From: Rhodobacteraceae bacterium HIMB11
Lineage (GTDB): Bacteria > Pseudomonadota > Alphaproteobacteria > Rhodobacterales > Rhodobacteraceae
Assembly: GCA_000472185.1 (NCBI GenBank)
Contig: AVDB01000003.1
Span: forward strand, 186,001-250,000
Direction: 5' to 3'
Length of the DNA: 64,000 bases
The notes beneath the pieces were generated by a model. The model worked only from the letters and a program-made list of their open reading frames with translations. It was not told the origin of the DNA and did no database searches. Shown piece after piece: positions 47,317 through 57,279 of the stretch. A program made the translations under genes and the position numbers. The stretch's first letter is position 1; each line of letters begins with the position of its first letter.

Positions 47317-48172
47317 TCGCTAAGGCTCTTTGATAAATCTTGCGCCTTGGTTGTCCTGTTGCTGCCGAAATCATATCAGCCGCATCTTTTACCGACATCT
47401 TATCCAATGCGCTTCTGATCTGATCATCTATGTCATCTTGGTTAACGGTTTGTGAACGGGCGCGGTCGATCAACAGAACAATTTCACCTTTTGGCGGATG
47501 CTGCGTGACACTGTCCAGCAATTCGGCCAGCGTGCCACGCCGCACTTCTTCGAATTTTTTCGTTAGTTCACGGGCAAGGGCCGCGCACCGCTCTCCACCC
47601 AATGTTGAGGCAGCGTCCTTTAATGTGGCGGCAATGCGTTTTGGCGATTCATAGAATGCCAGAGTTGCTGGAATTTCGGACAATTCGGACAGTTTTGAAC
47701 ACCTTTGTGATTTTGTATTGGGCAAGAACCCTTCAAACAAAATCCGATCACTTGGCAATCCCGACAGCGTGAGTGCAGTGATAAAGGCAACTGGTCCTGG
47801 GGCCGATGTCACCAGATATCCCGCATCCGCAACTTGTTTGGCCAAATGATACCCAGGATCGGCAATCATGGGCGTACCCGCCTCTGACCCATAGGCAACT
47901 GACTTTCCCTCTTCTAGATACTGCATCACCTTTGGACGCACCTTTTCACCGTTGTGATCGTGATAGGCCAACAACGGACGACCGTTTAATGGAATGCCGT
48001 GAATATCCATCAATTTGCGCATGCTGCGCGTATCCTCGGCCGCAATCACATCTGCGGATGCTAAAATATCCAACGCGCGCAGCGTAATATCACGCGCCGT
48101 CCCGATAGGTGTTGCAACAAAATATAAACCCGCGGCTAATTTCGATATTTTATGATTCACATCTAGACCCAT
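47294..48172 (-). CDS. rsmI: 16S rRNA (cytidine-1402-2'-O)-methyltransferase
   Basis: 292 residues. SAM-dependent tetrapyrrole-methylase fold: LYFVATPIGTARDITLRAL, VIAAEDTRSMRKLM, VAYGSEAGTPMIADPGY and SAPGPVAFITAL. Methylates C1402 in the decoding centre of the small ribosomal subunit. The yraN relic begins within its 3' end. It is divergent from the lipoprotein gene at 48235, the standard arrangement (lppC - rsmI - yraN). Confidence 0.95.
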   Translation of the reverse strand: MGLDVNHKISKLAAGLYFVATPIGTARDITLRALDILASADVIAAEDTRSMRKLMDIHGIPLNGRPLLAYHDHNGEKVRPKVMQYLEEGKSVAYGSEAGTPMIADPGYHLAKQVADAGYLVTSAPGPVAFITALTLSGLPSDRILFEGFLPNTKSQRCSKLSELSEIPATLAFYESPKRIAATLKDAASTLGGERCAALARELTKKFEEVRRGTLAELLDSVTQHPPKGEIVLLIDRARSQTVNQDDIDDQIRSALDKMSVKDAADMISAATGQPRRKIYQRALAIDKNDDG

Positions 48173-48234
48173 ATATTCATGCGCATTATCGTCCCACCGA
48201 GTAACGAGAAAGATCGGGTGCGGGAGATGACGGT

Positions 48235-49407
48235 ATGATGATGCCTATGACCAAAATTGGCAAGAAAGTCCAAAGCTTTGTGGCGATAAGTGCATTGGCC
48301 CTCATGACAGCCTGTGCGCCGACAATGCCAACAACGACAACAGGTCCTACGGTTGATACATCAAAACCTGTTCCTGTTGCATTATTGGTGCCACAATCTT
48401 CTGATGGGACGGCGCAGATTGCAGCGGATCTGGAAAATGCTGCACGCCTTGCCGCTGCACAATTGGACGATTTGGAAATTGACCTGCGTGTCTATGACAC
48501 TGCGGGCGATGCAACCGTTGCAGCCAGCGTTGCGCAACAGGCCGTTGATGACGGGGCAAAAATCATCATTGGACCCCTTTATGCCGAGGCTGCAAATGCG
48601 GCGGGCACCGCTGTTGCAGATGACGGCATAAATGTTTTGAGCTTTTCTAACAACACAACCATCGCTGGTGGCAATGTGTTCGTGTTGGGCAAAACCTTTG
48701 ACAATACTGCACGCCGCATCGTTTCGTTCGCCGCAGAGCAAGGCAAAGAACGCGCGATGGTCATTCACTCTGATCGGATCGATGGACAAATGAGCCTGAA
48801 CGCATTTCAGAGTGCCACAGCGGACACAAACCTGCGGATCGTTTCGGCGCAAAGTTTTGAGCTGACCCAAGAAAGTGTGGTGAATACTGTCCCCCTAATC
48901 CGCGCGTCTGCCGAAATCGAAGATGTCGATACACTGTTCCTGACCTCCTCCTCTGCTGGTGCTCTACCGCTGTTGGCGCAGTTATTGCCCGAGGCAGGAT
49001 TGGACCCGGCGAATGTACAATATGTGGGACTAACCCGTTGGGATATCCCATCACAAACGCTTGAGCTAAACGGTTTGCAAAGCGGTTGGTTTGCGGTTCC
49101 TGATCTGACGCGCACTGAAAATTTTTCGACGCAATTCCAAGAGCAATTTGGAAATCGCCCCCACCAGTTGGCCAGTTTGGCGTTCGATGGGATTGCCGCG
49201 ATTGGCGCGTTGGCGCAGGCAGGATTTGACGATATCCTGACACGCGAAGCTTTGACGCAGCCTTCTGGCTTTCAGGGGGTGGACGGGATATTCCGTTTGA
49301 AGGATGATGGTACAAACGAACGCGGCTTGGCGATTGCCACAGTCCAAGACAAACAGGTACTAATCATTGACCCCGCTCCACGCTCCTTCGCAATCACAGG
49401 ATTCTAA
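48235..49407 (+). CDS. LppC-family lipoprotein, penicillin-binding-protein activator
   Basis: 390 residues. Signal peptide with lipobox LMTAC (Cys at about residue 27), so it is lipidated by Lgt. The remainder has a periplasmic binding-protein fold: PVPVALLVPQSSDGTAQIA, KIIIGPLYAEAANAAG and VLSFSNNT. The enterobacterial relative LpoA activates PBP1A from the outer membrane. The neighbouring rsmI-yraN order supports this assignment. Several ATGs are near the start (48235, 48238, 48244), so it may be a few residues shorter. Confidence 0.87.
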   Translation: MMMPMTKIGKKVQSFVAISALALMTACAPTMPTTTTGPTVDTSKPVPVALLVPQSSDGTAQIAADLENAARLAAAQLDDLEIDLRVYDTAGDATVAASVAQQAVDDGAKIIIGPLYAEAANAAGTAVADDGINVLSFSNNTTIAGGNVFVLGKTFDNTARRIVSFAAEQGKERAMVIHSDRIDGQMSLNAFQSATADTNLRIVSAQSFELTQESVVNTVPLIRASAEIEDVDTLFLTSSSAGALPLLAQLLPEAGLDPANVQYVGLTRWDIPSQTLELNGLQSGWFAVPDLTRTENFSTQFQEQFGNRPHQLASLAFDGIAAIGALAQAGFDDILTREALTQPSGFQGVDGIFRLKDDGTNERGLAIATVQDKQVLIIDPAPRSFAITGF

Positions 49408-52132
49408 AGAATTAAATCTAATTTGTGACCCGAAATCTATTTTCGATCCAGAGGCGCTAACCCCAATTTTTGAGGATAGCGCGCCTGATAAATTGCGTGG
49501 TGCACTTGTTGATGCACTTAAACAGATGCGCAAATCGGGCATGAAACAAATCGCCAATGCGCTATCCGGTACCCCAAACGCTGCTCGTCAGGCGGTGCAA
49601 AGTTATGCTTGGTTGACCGATGAATTGGTTAAGTGTGCGTGGCGCGCGGCAAATCAAATGCATCCAAACGCCACACCGACCGAGGCAGAACGCCTAAGCG
49701 TGATGGCGGTTGGGGGCTATGGTCGCTTTGAAATGGCCCCTTTTTCGGATGTCGATTTGTTATTCCTGACACCTTACAAAATAACACCTTGGGCCGAGAG
49801 TGTTATTGAAAGCATGCTTTATATGCTGTGGGACTTGCGCCTAAAGGTTGGCCATTCATCGCGCACCATACGCGATTGTTTGCGCCTAGGTGGTGAGGAT
49901 TTCACCATCCGCACTGCCATGTTGGAACAACGATATGTCTGTGGCGACACAGGATTGGCCCAAGAGCTTGAAGAAAAACTATGGTCAGAATTGTTTGCAG
50001 GCAGTGCACGCGAATTCATTGACGCCAAATTGGGTGAACGCGACGCCCGACATGAAAAGCAAGGCCAAAGGTATATGGTTGAGCCGAATGTCAAAGAGGG
50101 CAAAGGGGGTTTGCGTGATCTGCAATCACTCTTTTGGATCACGAAATATGTCTATCGCGTTCAGAATACAGCCAAGTTGGTTGACCTTGGGGTGTTTCGC
50201 CCAGATGAATACGCACTGTTTGAAGCGGCCGAAAACTTCCTATGGGCCGCGCGATGCCATTTGCACTTGGTCACAAACCGCGCGGCAGAACAGCTTTCGT
50301 TTGATTTGCAAGTCGAGGTGGCCGACCGCATGGGATACCGCGACCAAAAGGGGCGGCGCGGTGTGGAACTGTTCATGCAGGACTATTTCCGACATGCCAC
50401 CAAGGTTGGAGATTTGACGCGCATCTTGCTAACCTCCCTCGAGGCGGACCACACCAAAGATGCCCCATTGTTGGAACGTATCTTCCGTCGCAAACCCAAG
50501 GTGCGCAAGGAATACGAAGTAATCAACGGCCGTCTTGCCGTTAAAAATCCAGATACCTATTACGCAGATAAATTAAACCTCCTGCGTATTTTTGAAGAGG
50601 GCCTGCGCACAGGTTTACTCATCCACCCCAATGAAATGCGCACGGTCTCTGCCTCGCTTGATCGCATCGATGATGACATGCGAACAAACCCCGAGGCCCA
50701 GCGCATCTTTTTGGATTTGCTGCTAAAACACGGCAACCCTGAACGTGCGTTACGGCGCATGAATGAATTGGGCGCACTGGCCGCATTTATCCCAGAGTTT
50801 GAACCCATCGTCGCGATGATGCAGTTTAATATGTATCACAGCTATACGGTGGACGAACATACGATCCAAGTGATCAAAAGCCTTGCGCAGATCGAACGTG
50901 CCGAATTGGAAGAAGAGCTGCCCATTGCCAGTTCGATCCTACAGGCGGGTATAAATCGCAAGGTGATCTATGTGGCCCTGCTGTTACATGATATTGGTAA
51001 GGGGCGCAGCGAAGATCACTCAATCCTTGGGGCGAAAATCGCGCGTAAGGTTGCACCGCGGCTTGGCCTGTCACAGGAAGAGGTGGACACCGTTGAATGG
51101 CTGGTCCGCTATCATCTGTTGATGTCCGATATGGCGCAAAAACGCGATATCGCCGATCCGCGCACAGTGCGGGATTTTGCCAAGGCTGTTCAAACCACCG
51201 AACGTTTGGATTTGCTGACCGTTCTGACGGTGTGCGATATTCGTGGCGTTGGCCCAAACACTTGGAACAATTGGAAGGCCACATTGATCCGCGCACTTTA
51301 TGCCGAAACACGGCGCGCGCTGGAAGATGGGCTGGAAGCGGTCAATCGCAAGAACCGCAGCAATGAAGCGAAGAAATCCCTGAAAGGTGCGCTACAGGAT
51401 TGGAAAAAGGGCGAAATTCAAGAAGAGCTTGAGCGACACTACGAACCCTATTGGCAGGGCTTGCCCGATAAAACGCATGTTGTTTTTGCAAATCTGCTGC
51501 GCAATTTGGGGGCGGATGAAATCCGTTTGGATGTCCACCCTGACACGGATCGTGATGCAACACGCATTTGTTTTGCCCTGCATGATCACCCAGGTATTTT
51601 TTCCCGTCTTGCAGGTGCGCTGACATTGGTCGGTGCAAACGTTGTTGATGCGCGGACCTATACAACCAAAGACGGCTATGCCACCGCCGCTTTTTGGGTA
51701 CAGGACAGCGATGGAGAGGCCTATGATCTGTCCCGCCTGTCCCGTCTGCGCAATATGATCGAACGCACGCTAAAGGGTGAGGTTGTGACGCGCGACGCCG
51801 TGCATGAGAAGGATAAATTCAAAAAGCGTGAAAAGGCATTCAAAGTGCCAACCTCGGTCACTTTCGACAATGATGGGTCTGACATATACACCATCATCGA
51901 GGTTGATACACGCGACCGCCCGGGTTTGTTGTTTGATCTGACGCGCACGCTTGCGAACCTAAACGTTTATATTGCCTCTGCCGTGGTCGCGACCTACGGT
52001 GAGCAAGTCGTTGATAGTTTTTATGTAAAAGACATGTTTGGTTTGAAATTCTATAGCGATAGCAAACAACGCACCCTTGAACGTCAACTCACCGAGGCGA
52101 TCAGCAAAGGGGTAGAGCGGGCAGAGGGATAA
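49367..52132 (+). CDS. glnD: PII uridylyltransferase / uridylyl-removing enzyme
   Basis: 921 residues, full length. Senses glutamine and modifies PII proteins to control nitrogen assimilation. Nucleotidyltransferase site GGYGRFEMAPFSDVDLLF (about 115-132), linker YMVEPNVKEGKGGLRDLQ, HD hydrolase motif LLLHDIGKGRSEDHS, and two C-terminal ACT domains (about 735-810 and 845-915). The start is placed at TTG 49367, within the end of the lipoprotein gene; a later start is possible. murJ follows after 3 bases. Confidence 0.95.
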   Translation: MTPLHAPSQSQDSKELNLICDPKSIFDPEALTPIFEDSAPDKLRGALVDALKQMRKSGMKQIANALSGTPNAARQAVQSYAWLTDELVKCAWRAANQMHPNATPTEAERLSVMAVGGYGRFEMAPFSDVDLLFLTPYKITPWAESVIESMLYMLWDLRLKVGHSSRTIRDCLRLGGEDFTIRTAMLEQRYVCGDTGLAQELEEKLWSELFAGSAREFIDAKLGERDARHEKQGQRYMVEPNVKEGKGGLRDLQSLFWITKYVYRVQNTAKLVDLGVFRPDEYALFEAAENFLWAARCHLHLVTNRAAEQLSFDLQVEVADRMGYRDQKGRRGVELFMQDYFRHATKVGDLTRILLTSLEADHTKDAPLLERIFRRKPKVRKEYEVINGRLAVKNPDTYYADKLNLLRIFEEGLRTGLLIHPNEMRTVSASLDRIDDDMRTNPEAQRIFLDLLLKHGNPERALRRMNELGALAAFIPEFEPIVAMMQFNMYHSYTVDEHTIQVIKSLAQIERAELEEELPIASSILQAGINRKVIYVALLLHDIGKGRSEDHSILGAKIARKVAPRLGLSQEEVDTVEWLVRYHLLMSDMAQKRDIADPRTVRDFAKAVQTTERLDLLTVLTVCDIRGVGPNTWNNWKATLIRALYAETRRALEDGLEAVNRKNRSNEAKKSLKGALQDWKKGEIQEELERHYEPYWQGLPDKTHVVFANLLRNLGADEIRLDVHPDTDRDATRICFALHDHPGIFSRLAGALTLVGANVVDARTYTTKDGYATAAFWVQDSDGEAYDLSRLSRLRNMIERTLKGEVVTRDAVHEKDKFKKREKAFKVPTSVTFDNDGSDIYTIIEVDTRDRPGLLFDLTRTLANLNVYIASAVVATYGEQVVDSFYVKDMFGLKFYSDSKQRTLERQLTEAISKGVERAEG

Positions 52133-52135
52133 GGC

Positions 52136-53659
52136 ATGCTGCGCAATGTGATGACCGTGGGGTTTTGGACCCTGATGAGCCGCATCTTGGGGATGTTGCG
52201 AGAGGTCATGTTGTACGCGCTAATCGGGGCAGGCCCCGTATTGGATGCGTTTATCGCGGCGTTTCGCCTGCCCAATATGTTCCGCCGATTTACGGCCGAA
52301 GGGGCATTTAACGCAGCCTTTGTTCCGATGTTTTCAAAACGTGTCGAGGCGGACGATAATCCCATCGGATTTGCAAATCAGGCAATGGGCAGCCTAAGCT
52401 TTGTTTTGTTGATCCTGACCGCACTTGCCATGATTTTCATGCCGCTGTTCATTTGGGCCACGGCCAGTGGATTTGCGGATGATCCACGCTTTGACCTAAG
52501 CGTTGATTATGCCCGTGTGATGTTTCCCTATATCTTGTTTATCAGCCTGGCCGCGTTGATATCAGGTGCATTGTACAGCATTGGCAAATTTGCCGTGGCT
52601 GCCGCCGCGCCTGTTTTATTGAATGTCATCATAATCGCGGCTCTTGGCACATCTTGGATGATTGGTGGATCTGCAATCACGTTTCTGATCTGGTCCGTGC
52701 CCGCCGCCGGCGTCCTGCAACTAGGTCTTGTTTGGTATCACGCCCGACAAAACGGGTTGAACCTAACATTGGCACGGCCGCAATTTTCGCCCGAAATGAA
52801 ACATTTGTTGATCGTTGCCACACCTGCGGCGCTGGCCAATGGAGTGGTGCAAATCAATCTGCTGGTTGGTCAGTTGGTGTCTAGTCAACAGGTTGGCGCA
52901 ATCAGTTGGCTTTATGGTGCGGATCGCCTTTATCAACTGCCCCTCGGTGTGGTCGGAATTGCAGTGGGCATTGTTCTGTTACCCGAACTGTCACGGCACC
53001 TAAAATCGGGGGATGAAAGTGCCGCAAAAGAGGCGTTGTCAAACGGTGCATTTTTCACCGCCGCGCTTAGTTTTCCTGCAACAGTTGCCTTATTCGTGAT
53101 CCCACTGCCCTTGGCCGCGGCCCTTTATGGATATGGACAAAACACCATTCCCGATGTTCAGGCCATCGCGCTTGCCACGGCGATCTATGCCCTTGGGTTG
53201 CCCGCCTTTATGTTGCAAAAACTTCAGCAACCTTTGTTTTTTGCCCGCGAAGATACCAAAACACCGTTTCGTTGGGCGGTTGTTTCGATGTTTATAAATG
53301 CCTTCGTGGCGATTGGGCTTTGGCCTGCTCTTGGCTGGTTATCCCCTGCGATTGCAACCGTGGTTTCATCTTGGGCAATGGTTGGATTGCTCCATTTATC
53401 ATCACGCGCATTCGGCGATGTAGCGCGCTTAAAATCAGAGACGAAGTCGAAAATTATGCGTGTGGCAATTGCTTCAATCGCGATGGGCGTTGTACTGAGC
53501 GCTGCGCAATTTAGCGCAGGTGGTTATTTCACAAATGGGATCACGCAGTTTATCTGGGCCCTTATCCTCATCGCACTTGGAGCCACTACGTATATTATTT
53601 TTGCGATGATGACTGGCGCGTTTCGTTTACGCGAATTACGTAGCGCAATGGGGCGATAG
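52136..53659 (+). CDS. murJ: Lipid II flippase MurJ
   Basis: 507 residues with about 14 transmembrane helices. MTVGFWTLMSRILGMLREVM and AFIAAFRLPNMFRRFTAEGAF are the diagnostic N-terminal segments. Moves lipid II across the inner membrane for peptidoglycan synthesis. It directly follows glnD, a pairing often seen in Proteobacteria. Confidence 0.97.
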   Translation: MLRNVMTVGFWTLMSRILGMLREVMLYALIGAGPVLDAFIAAFRLPNMFRRFTAEGAFNAAFVPMFSKRVEADDNPIGFANQAMGSLSFVLLILTALAMIFMPLFIWATASGFADDPRFDLSVDYARVMFPYILFISLAALISGALYSIGKFAVAAAAPVLLNVIIIAALGTSWMIGGSAITFLIWSVPAAGVLQLGLVWYHARQNGLNLTLARPQFSPEMKHLLIVATPAALANGVVQINLLVGQLVSSQQVGAISWLYGADRLYQLPLGVVGIAVGIVLLPELSRHLKSGDESAAKEALSNGAFFTAALSFPATVALFVIPLPLAAALYGYGQNTIPDVQAIALATAIYALGLPAFMLQKLQQPLFFAREDTKTPFRWAVVSMFINAFVAIGLWPALGWLSPAIATVVSSWAMVGLLHLSSRAFGDVARLKSETKSKIMRVAIASIAMGVVLSAAQFSAGGYFTNGITQFIWALILIALGATTYIIFAMMTGAFRLRELRSAMGR

Positions 53660-53666
53660 TGATGCG

Positions 53667-54353
53667 TCAATCGCGTCTAATAACGTTTAAAATGCGCTGA
53701 AACCCACCAGGCGCCACGAAAAAACAGATCAGAAACCCGATGAGTGCGCCCGCTAATTCGGCGACCCATACCCAAGTGTTGCCAAAGCTAAAGGCAAACA
53801 CAATTTGAATACCAATCAGAAATCCAATAAGTGAAAACGCCTGGCGCGACGGCTGACCAGCAGCGCGAAAGGCCACCCAACGCAAAAACGCATGTGCGCC
53901 CAAAAGTCCGTAAACACCCGTAAACATCCCAAACAGCACAGGCCCATTTGGAACCAACAGTGAATACACCAGTGCCCCACCGATTGCGGACCCGATGAAT
54001 ACGATTAATGTGGCCACATTGCTGAACACACTGCCCACAAATTTGCCCATCGCCAGCAGCAGTGCGCAACTGATGGCAGTGCCAACCGAACTGCCGTGGA
54101 TAAAGTTAAATGAAATATAGCGTTTTAATTCAAACCAACTGAAAACGCCCGTTTCGATTTGCGTGTTCAATGCCGCAGGGATAAGGCCGAATTGGTTGAT
54201 CAACCCATATCGCATGCCCAAACCATAACGATTTCCCAACATCCCCTGTTCGCCCAAAACGATAAATCCCTCGATCCCGACAACCAGCAGGAACAGGGCC
54301 ATAATGACCGAGGGCATTTCATTCAAAATCGGTTGATTTTGTGGTTCTGACAT
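53667..54353 (-). CDS. Rhomboid-like membrane protein without catalytic residues
   Basis: 228 residues with about six helices. ATG 54353 is chosen, since the sequence upstream is non-coding in style. The segment GMFTGVYGLLGAHAFL aligns with the GASG box of rhomboids, but the Ser is Thr145. WVWVAELAGALIGF aligns with the helix carrying the catalytic His, which here is Glu199. The HGSS segment lacks the second His. It is therefore probably a pseudoprotease, possibly a membrane-protein-binding scaffold. It is convergent with murJ and divergent from trpS. Confidence 0.82.
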   Translation of the reverse strand: MSEPQNQPILNEMPSVIMALFLLVVGIEGFIVLGEQGMLGNRYGLGMRYGLINQFGLIPAALNTQIETGVFSWFELKRYISFNFIHGSSVGTAISCALLLAMGKFVGSVFSNVATLIVFIGSAIGGALVYSLLVPNGPVLFGMFTGVYGLLGAHAFLRWVAFRAAGQPSRQAFSLIGFLIGIQIVFAFSFGNTWVWVAELAGALIGFLICFFVAPGGFQRILNVIRRD

Positions 54354-54434
54354 TCTGAGCCCTTGCTTTTGGTTGACGCTCTTACCCGCAATGGGTAAGC
54401 GGTTTTCAATATAAGTTCCAGACGGAGAATAAAA

Positions 54435-55469
54435 ATGACGGATGCGGTCCAAACGCCATCCAATGGTGATTTCACAAAGCGTGTTTTTTCTGGTGTTCAA
54501 CCCACCGGAGCCTTGACGCTTGGGAATTACTTGGGTGCATTGAAACGTTTTGTTGATATGCAAAACGAAGATTACGAAACGATCTATTGTATTGTTGATT
54601 TACACGCGATCACCGTCTGGCAAGATCCCAAAACACTGCGCGATCAGGTCCGTGAAATTGCAGCGTCCTATTTGGCTTCTGGATTGGACCCTGCGAAATC
54701 CATCATCTTTAATCAGGCGGCAGTAGAAGAACATGCACAACTTGCGTGGGTGTTTAACTGCGTGGCCCGTATGGGATGGATGCAGCGCATGACCCAGTTC
54801 AAGGATAAGGCAGGCAAAAACGCGCAAAATGCCTCAGTCGGGTTGTTCACCTATCCTGCGCTGATGGCGGCGGACATCTTGCTCTATCACGCGACGCATG
54901 TGCCTGTCGGGGATGATCAAAAACAGCATTTGGAACTGACACGCGACATCGCAACCAAGTTCAACCATGACTTTGGACAGGACTTTTTCCCAATTACTGA
55001 ACCTGTGATTGGCGGTCCAGCGGCGCGTGTGATGAGCCTGCGCGATGGCAGCAAGAAGATGTCGAAATCAGACCCCAGCGATCTAAGCCGGATCAACATG
55101 GCCGATGATGCAGACACCATTGCACAGAAAATCCGCAAGGCGAAAACAGACCCCGAGGCGCTGCCCTCAGAAGAGGCAGGGTTAGAAGGACGCGCAGAGG
55201 CGCGCAATCTGGTTGCGATCTATGCGGCGCTTGCAGACGAAAGCGTTGAAAAGGTGCTAACAGAGGTGGGCGGAAAACAGTTTTCGGAATTCAAACCCAT
55301 GCTGGTTGAACGTGCCGTCGAAAAACTTTCTCCCATCTCTGCGGAAATGCGTCGGTTGTTGGATGACAAATCCGAAATTGATCGGGTGTTAGAAGGTGGC
55401 GCAGAGCGTGCGCGCGCCATTGCGGCGCCTATTTTGAAACGTACTTATGAAATTGTCGGCCTAAAGTAA
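54435..55469 (+). CDS. trpS: Tryptophanyl-tRNA synthetase
   Basis: 344 residues, class I synthetase. [17 protein letters not shown] carries the HIGH-equivalent (TLGN). KKMSKSDPS is the KMSKS loop. Charges tRNA-Trp. ATG 54435 follows GGAGA. Two hairpins follow the gene at 55488-55545. Confidence 0.97.
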   Translation: MTDAVQTPSNGDFTKRVFSGVQPTGALTLGNYLGALKRFVDMQNEDYETIYCIVDLHAITVWQDPKTLRDQVREIAASYLASGLDPAKSIIFNQAAVEEHAQLAWVFNCVARMGWMQRMTQFKDKAGKNAQNASVGLFTYPALMAADILLYHATHVPVGDDQKQHLELTRDIATKFNHDFGQDFFPITEPVIGGPAARVMSLRDGSKKMSKSDPSDLSRINMADDADTIAQKIRKAKTDPEALPSEEAGLEGRAEARNLVAIYAALADESVEKVLTEVGGKQFSEFKPMLVERAVEKLSPISAEMRRLLDDKSEIDRVLEGGAERARAIAAPILKRTYEIVGLK

Positions 55470-55487
55470 CCAAGGCCACTGACATGC

Positions 55488-55545
55488 GGGTCAGGGCATT
55501 TTGCAGAATGCCTTGACCCAAACACAGAGTTGAACCACACTCTGT
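55488..55545. other. Two adjacent hairpins between trpS and usp
   Basis: First: GGGTCAGGGCATT (55488-55500) pairs with AATGCCTTGACCC (55507-55519), 13 bp with one G-T pair. Second: ACAGAGT (55524-55530) pairs with ACTCTGT (55539-55545). No T-run follows either. They could end trpS transcription in a Rho-aided way, protect the 3' end, or form part of a small RNA. Confidence 0.5.
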
Positions 55546-55586
55546 CTGATCGAATTTGACCGATTGGCTAACATCAGGAGCGGATC

Positions 55587-56042
55587 TTGCGGAAATTTAT
55601 GGTCGTCCTTGACGATAGCAAAGAATGTCTGAATGCGATGCGCTTTGCCGCGATGCGAGCGGCGAACTCTGGGGGTGGGGTCACGATATTGTCAGTGATC
55701 AGTCCAGATGAATTTAACCACTGGATTGGTGTCAGCGACATTATGCGCGAAGAAGCACGCGAGCGTATCGAAGTCCATTTTGAAGTCTTTGCAAAATGGA
55801 TGCGTGATCGCAAAAATATTGAACCTGAACTGGTCATCCGCGAGGGCGAGGTCGTGTCAGAAATTTTGGCACAAATCCAGTCCGATCCTGAAATTGGGGT
55901 TCTGGTTCTGGGTGCTGGTTTAGACAAAAAGGGGCCTGGCCCCTTGGTCACCCAAATGTCCAAAAATGCGGGGACGCTGCCAATCCCCGTGACGATTGTG
56001 CCTGGGTCGCTTACCAAAGAACAGCTTGAGCTGATAACATAG
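55587..56042 (+). CDS. Universal stress protein (UspA family)
   Basis: 151 residues starting at TTG 55587, seven bases after AGGAG. MVVLDDSKECLNAMRFAAMR is the N-terminal strand-helix unit; VLVLGAGLDKKGPGPLVTQM approximates the nucleotide-binding loop. Usp proteins bind ATP or act as dimers in stress survival; the specific role is unknown. It lies between trpS and nfuA. Confidence 0.9.
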   Translation: MRKFMVVLDDSKECLNAMRFAAMRAANSGGGVTILSVISPDEFNHWIGVSDIMREEARERIEVHFEVFAKWMRDRKNIEPELVIREGEVVSEILAQIQSDPEIGVLVLGAGLDKKGPGPLVTQMSKNAGTLPIPVTIVPGSLTKEQLELIT

Positions 56043-56135
56043 CCCCCACAAAAACTGATATTTCCGACGCGCTCTAATCTTGACTTATCTGGTCAGGAAA
56101 GCCATATTTAAAACAATTCTAAATTGGAGAGCGTG

Positions 56136-56696
56136 ATGTTCATTCAAACCGAAACGACCCCGAACCCAGCAACATTAAAGTTCCTTCCTGGACTAAGCGT
56201 AATGGATGAAGGCACGGCGGATTATCAAAATGCAGATGATGCGGGAAACTCTCCTCTTGCGCAGCGTTTGTTCGCGGTTGCGGGTGTACGTGGTGTGTTC
56301 TTGGGGCGTGATTTCGTGACGATCACCAAGGACGAAGCAACCGATTGGGATCATGCGAAGCCTGCTCTGCTTGGCGCGATTATGGAACATTTTCAGTCTG
56401 GCCAACCGGTGATTCAGGGTGATCAGGCAGCCGACCACGGCACCCAGCACAGCGAAGAAGACGCTGGTATCGTGGCGCAAATTAAAGAGTTGCTGGATTC
56501 TCGTGTGCGCCCCGCTGTTGCCCAAGATGGTGGTGACATCACGTTCCACGGATTTGAACGCGGCGTGGTGTATCTTCAGATGAAAGGCGCATGTGCAGGG
56601 TGCCCATCCTCAACCATGACGCTGAAGATGGGTATTGAAAACCTGCTGCGCCACTACATCCCAGAGGTGACCGAGGTCCGTCCTGTTGGCCTCTGA
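56136..56696 (+). CDS. nfuA: Fe-S cluster carrier NfuA/Nfu
   Basis: 186 residues. N-terminal Nfu_N domain (MFIQTETTPNPATLKFLPG) and C-terminal NifU-like domain with the cluster-binding GACAGCPSST pair. Carries and delivers [4Fe-4S] clusters. ATG 56136 follows GGAG. The tsaB start overlaps the end by 11 bases, giving a co-translated nfuA-tsaB-rimI series. Confidence 0.95.
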   Translation: MFIQTETTPNPATLKFLPGLSVMDEGTADYQNADDAGNSPLAQRLFAVAGVRGVFLGRDFVTITKDEATDWDHAKPALLGAIMEHFQSGQPVIQGDQAADHGTQHSEEDAGIVAQIKELLDSRVRPAVAQDGGDITFHGFERGVVYLQMKGACAGCPSSTMTLKMGIENLLRHYIPEVTEVRPVGL

Positions 56697-57279
56697 CACG
56701 GTTGTCCTTGCATTTGACACATCTGGTCCGTTTTGTGCGGCGGCTGTTCTGATAAATGGTGAATTTGCGGCCTGTCGCGCCGACGACATGGCGCGCGGCC
56801 AAGCCGAAGCAATCATGAACATCATTGTGGATGTTTTAACCACCTCTGGCGTCACCTTACAGGATGTGTCGCACATTGGCGTGGGGACTGGCCCCGGGAA
56901 TTTCACAGGCATTCGCATTTCAGTATCCGCAGCGCGTGGTTTTGCCCTGTCTCTTGTAATTCCCGCGATTGGCGTGAATGGGTTTGATGCAACGCTTTAT
57001 GGACAAAGCGATAAGGCCATCGCGTGCCTGCCCGCGATCCGCGATCAGATATATTTTTCGGGTCACGGTCTGAACCCGCAACTCGGTGATCGTGATCAGG
57101 CAGCGCAGCTTGGTCGCCCCCTAATTGACCGCCCTGATCCAGCACAACTGGTCAAAAATATCGCACGTATCGCAGAAAACGCAGATCGGTTTGGTCGCCC
57201 CGTCCCAATGTATGTCAAACCAGCAGATGCAGCGCCCGCACGCGATTTACCCCCAAAGGTGTTAGATGACGCCGGCTGA
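56686..57279 (+). CDS. tsaB: tRNA threonylcarbamoyladenosine synthesis protein TsaB
   Basis: 197 residues from TTG 56686. ASKHA-fold: VVLAFDTSGPFCAAAV and the conserved GVGTGPGNFTGIRISVSAARG. Partner of TsaD and TsaE in making t6A37 of ANN-decoding tRNAs. Overlaps nfuA at the front and rimI at the back. Confidence 0.93.
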   Translation: MASDTVVLAFDTSGPFCAAAVLINGEFAACRADDMARGQAEAIMNIIVDVLTTSGVTLQDVSHIGVGTGPGNFTGIRISVSAARGFALSLVIPAIGVNGFDATLYGQSDKAIACLPAIRDQIYFSGHGLNPQLGDRDQAAQLGRPLIDRPDPAQLVKNIARIAENADRFGRPVPMYVKPADAAPARDLPPKVLDDAG

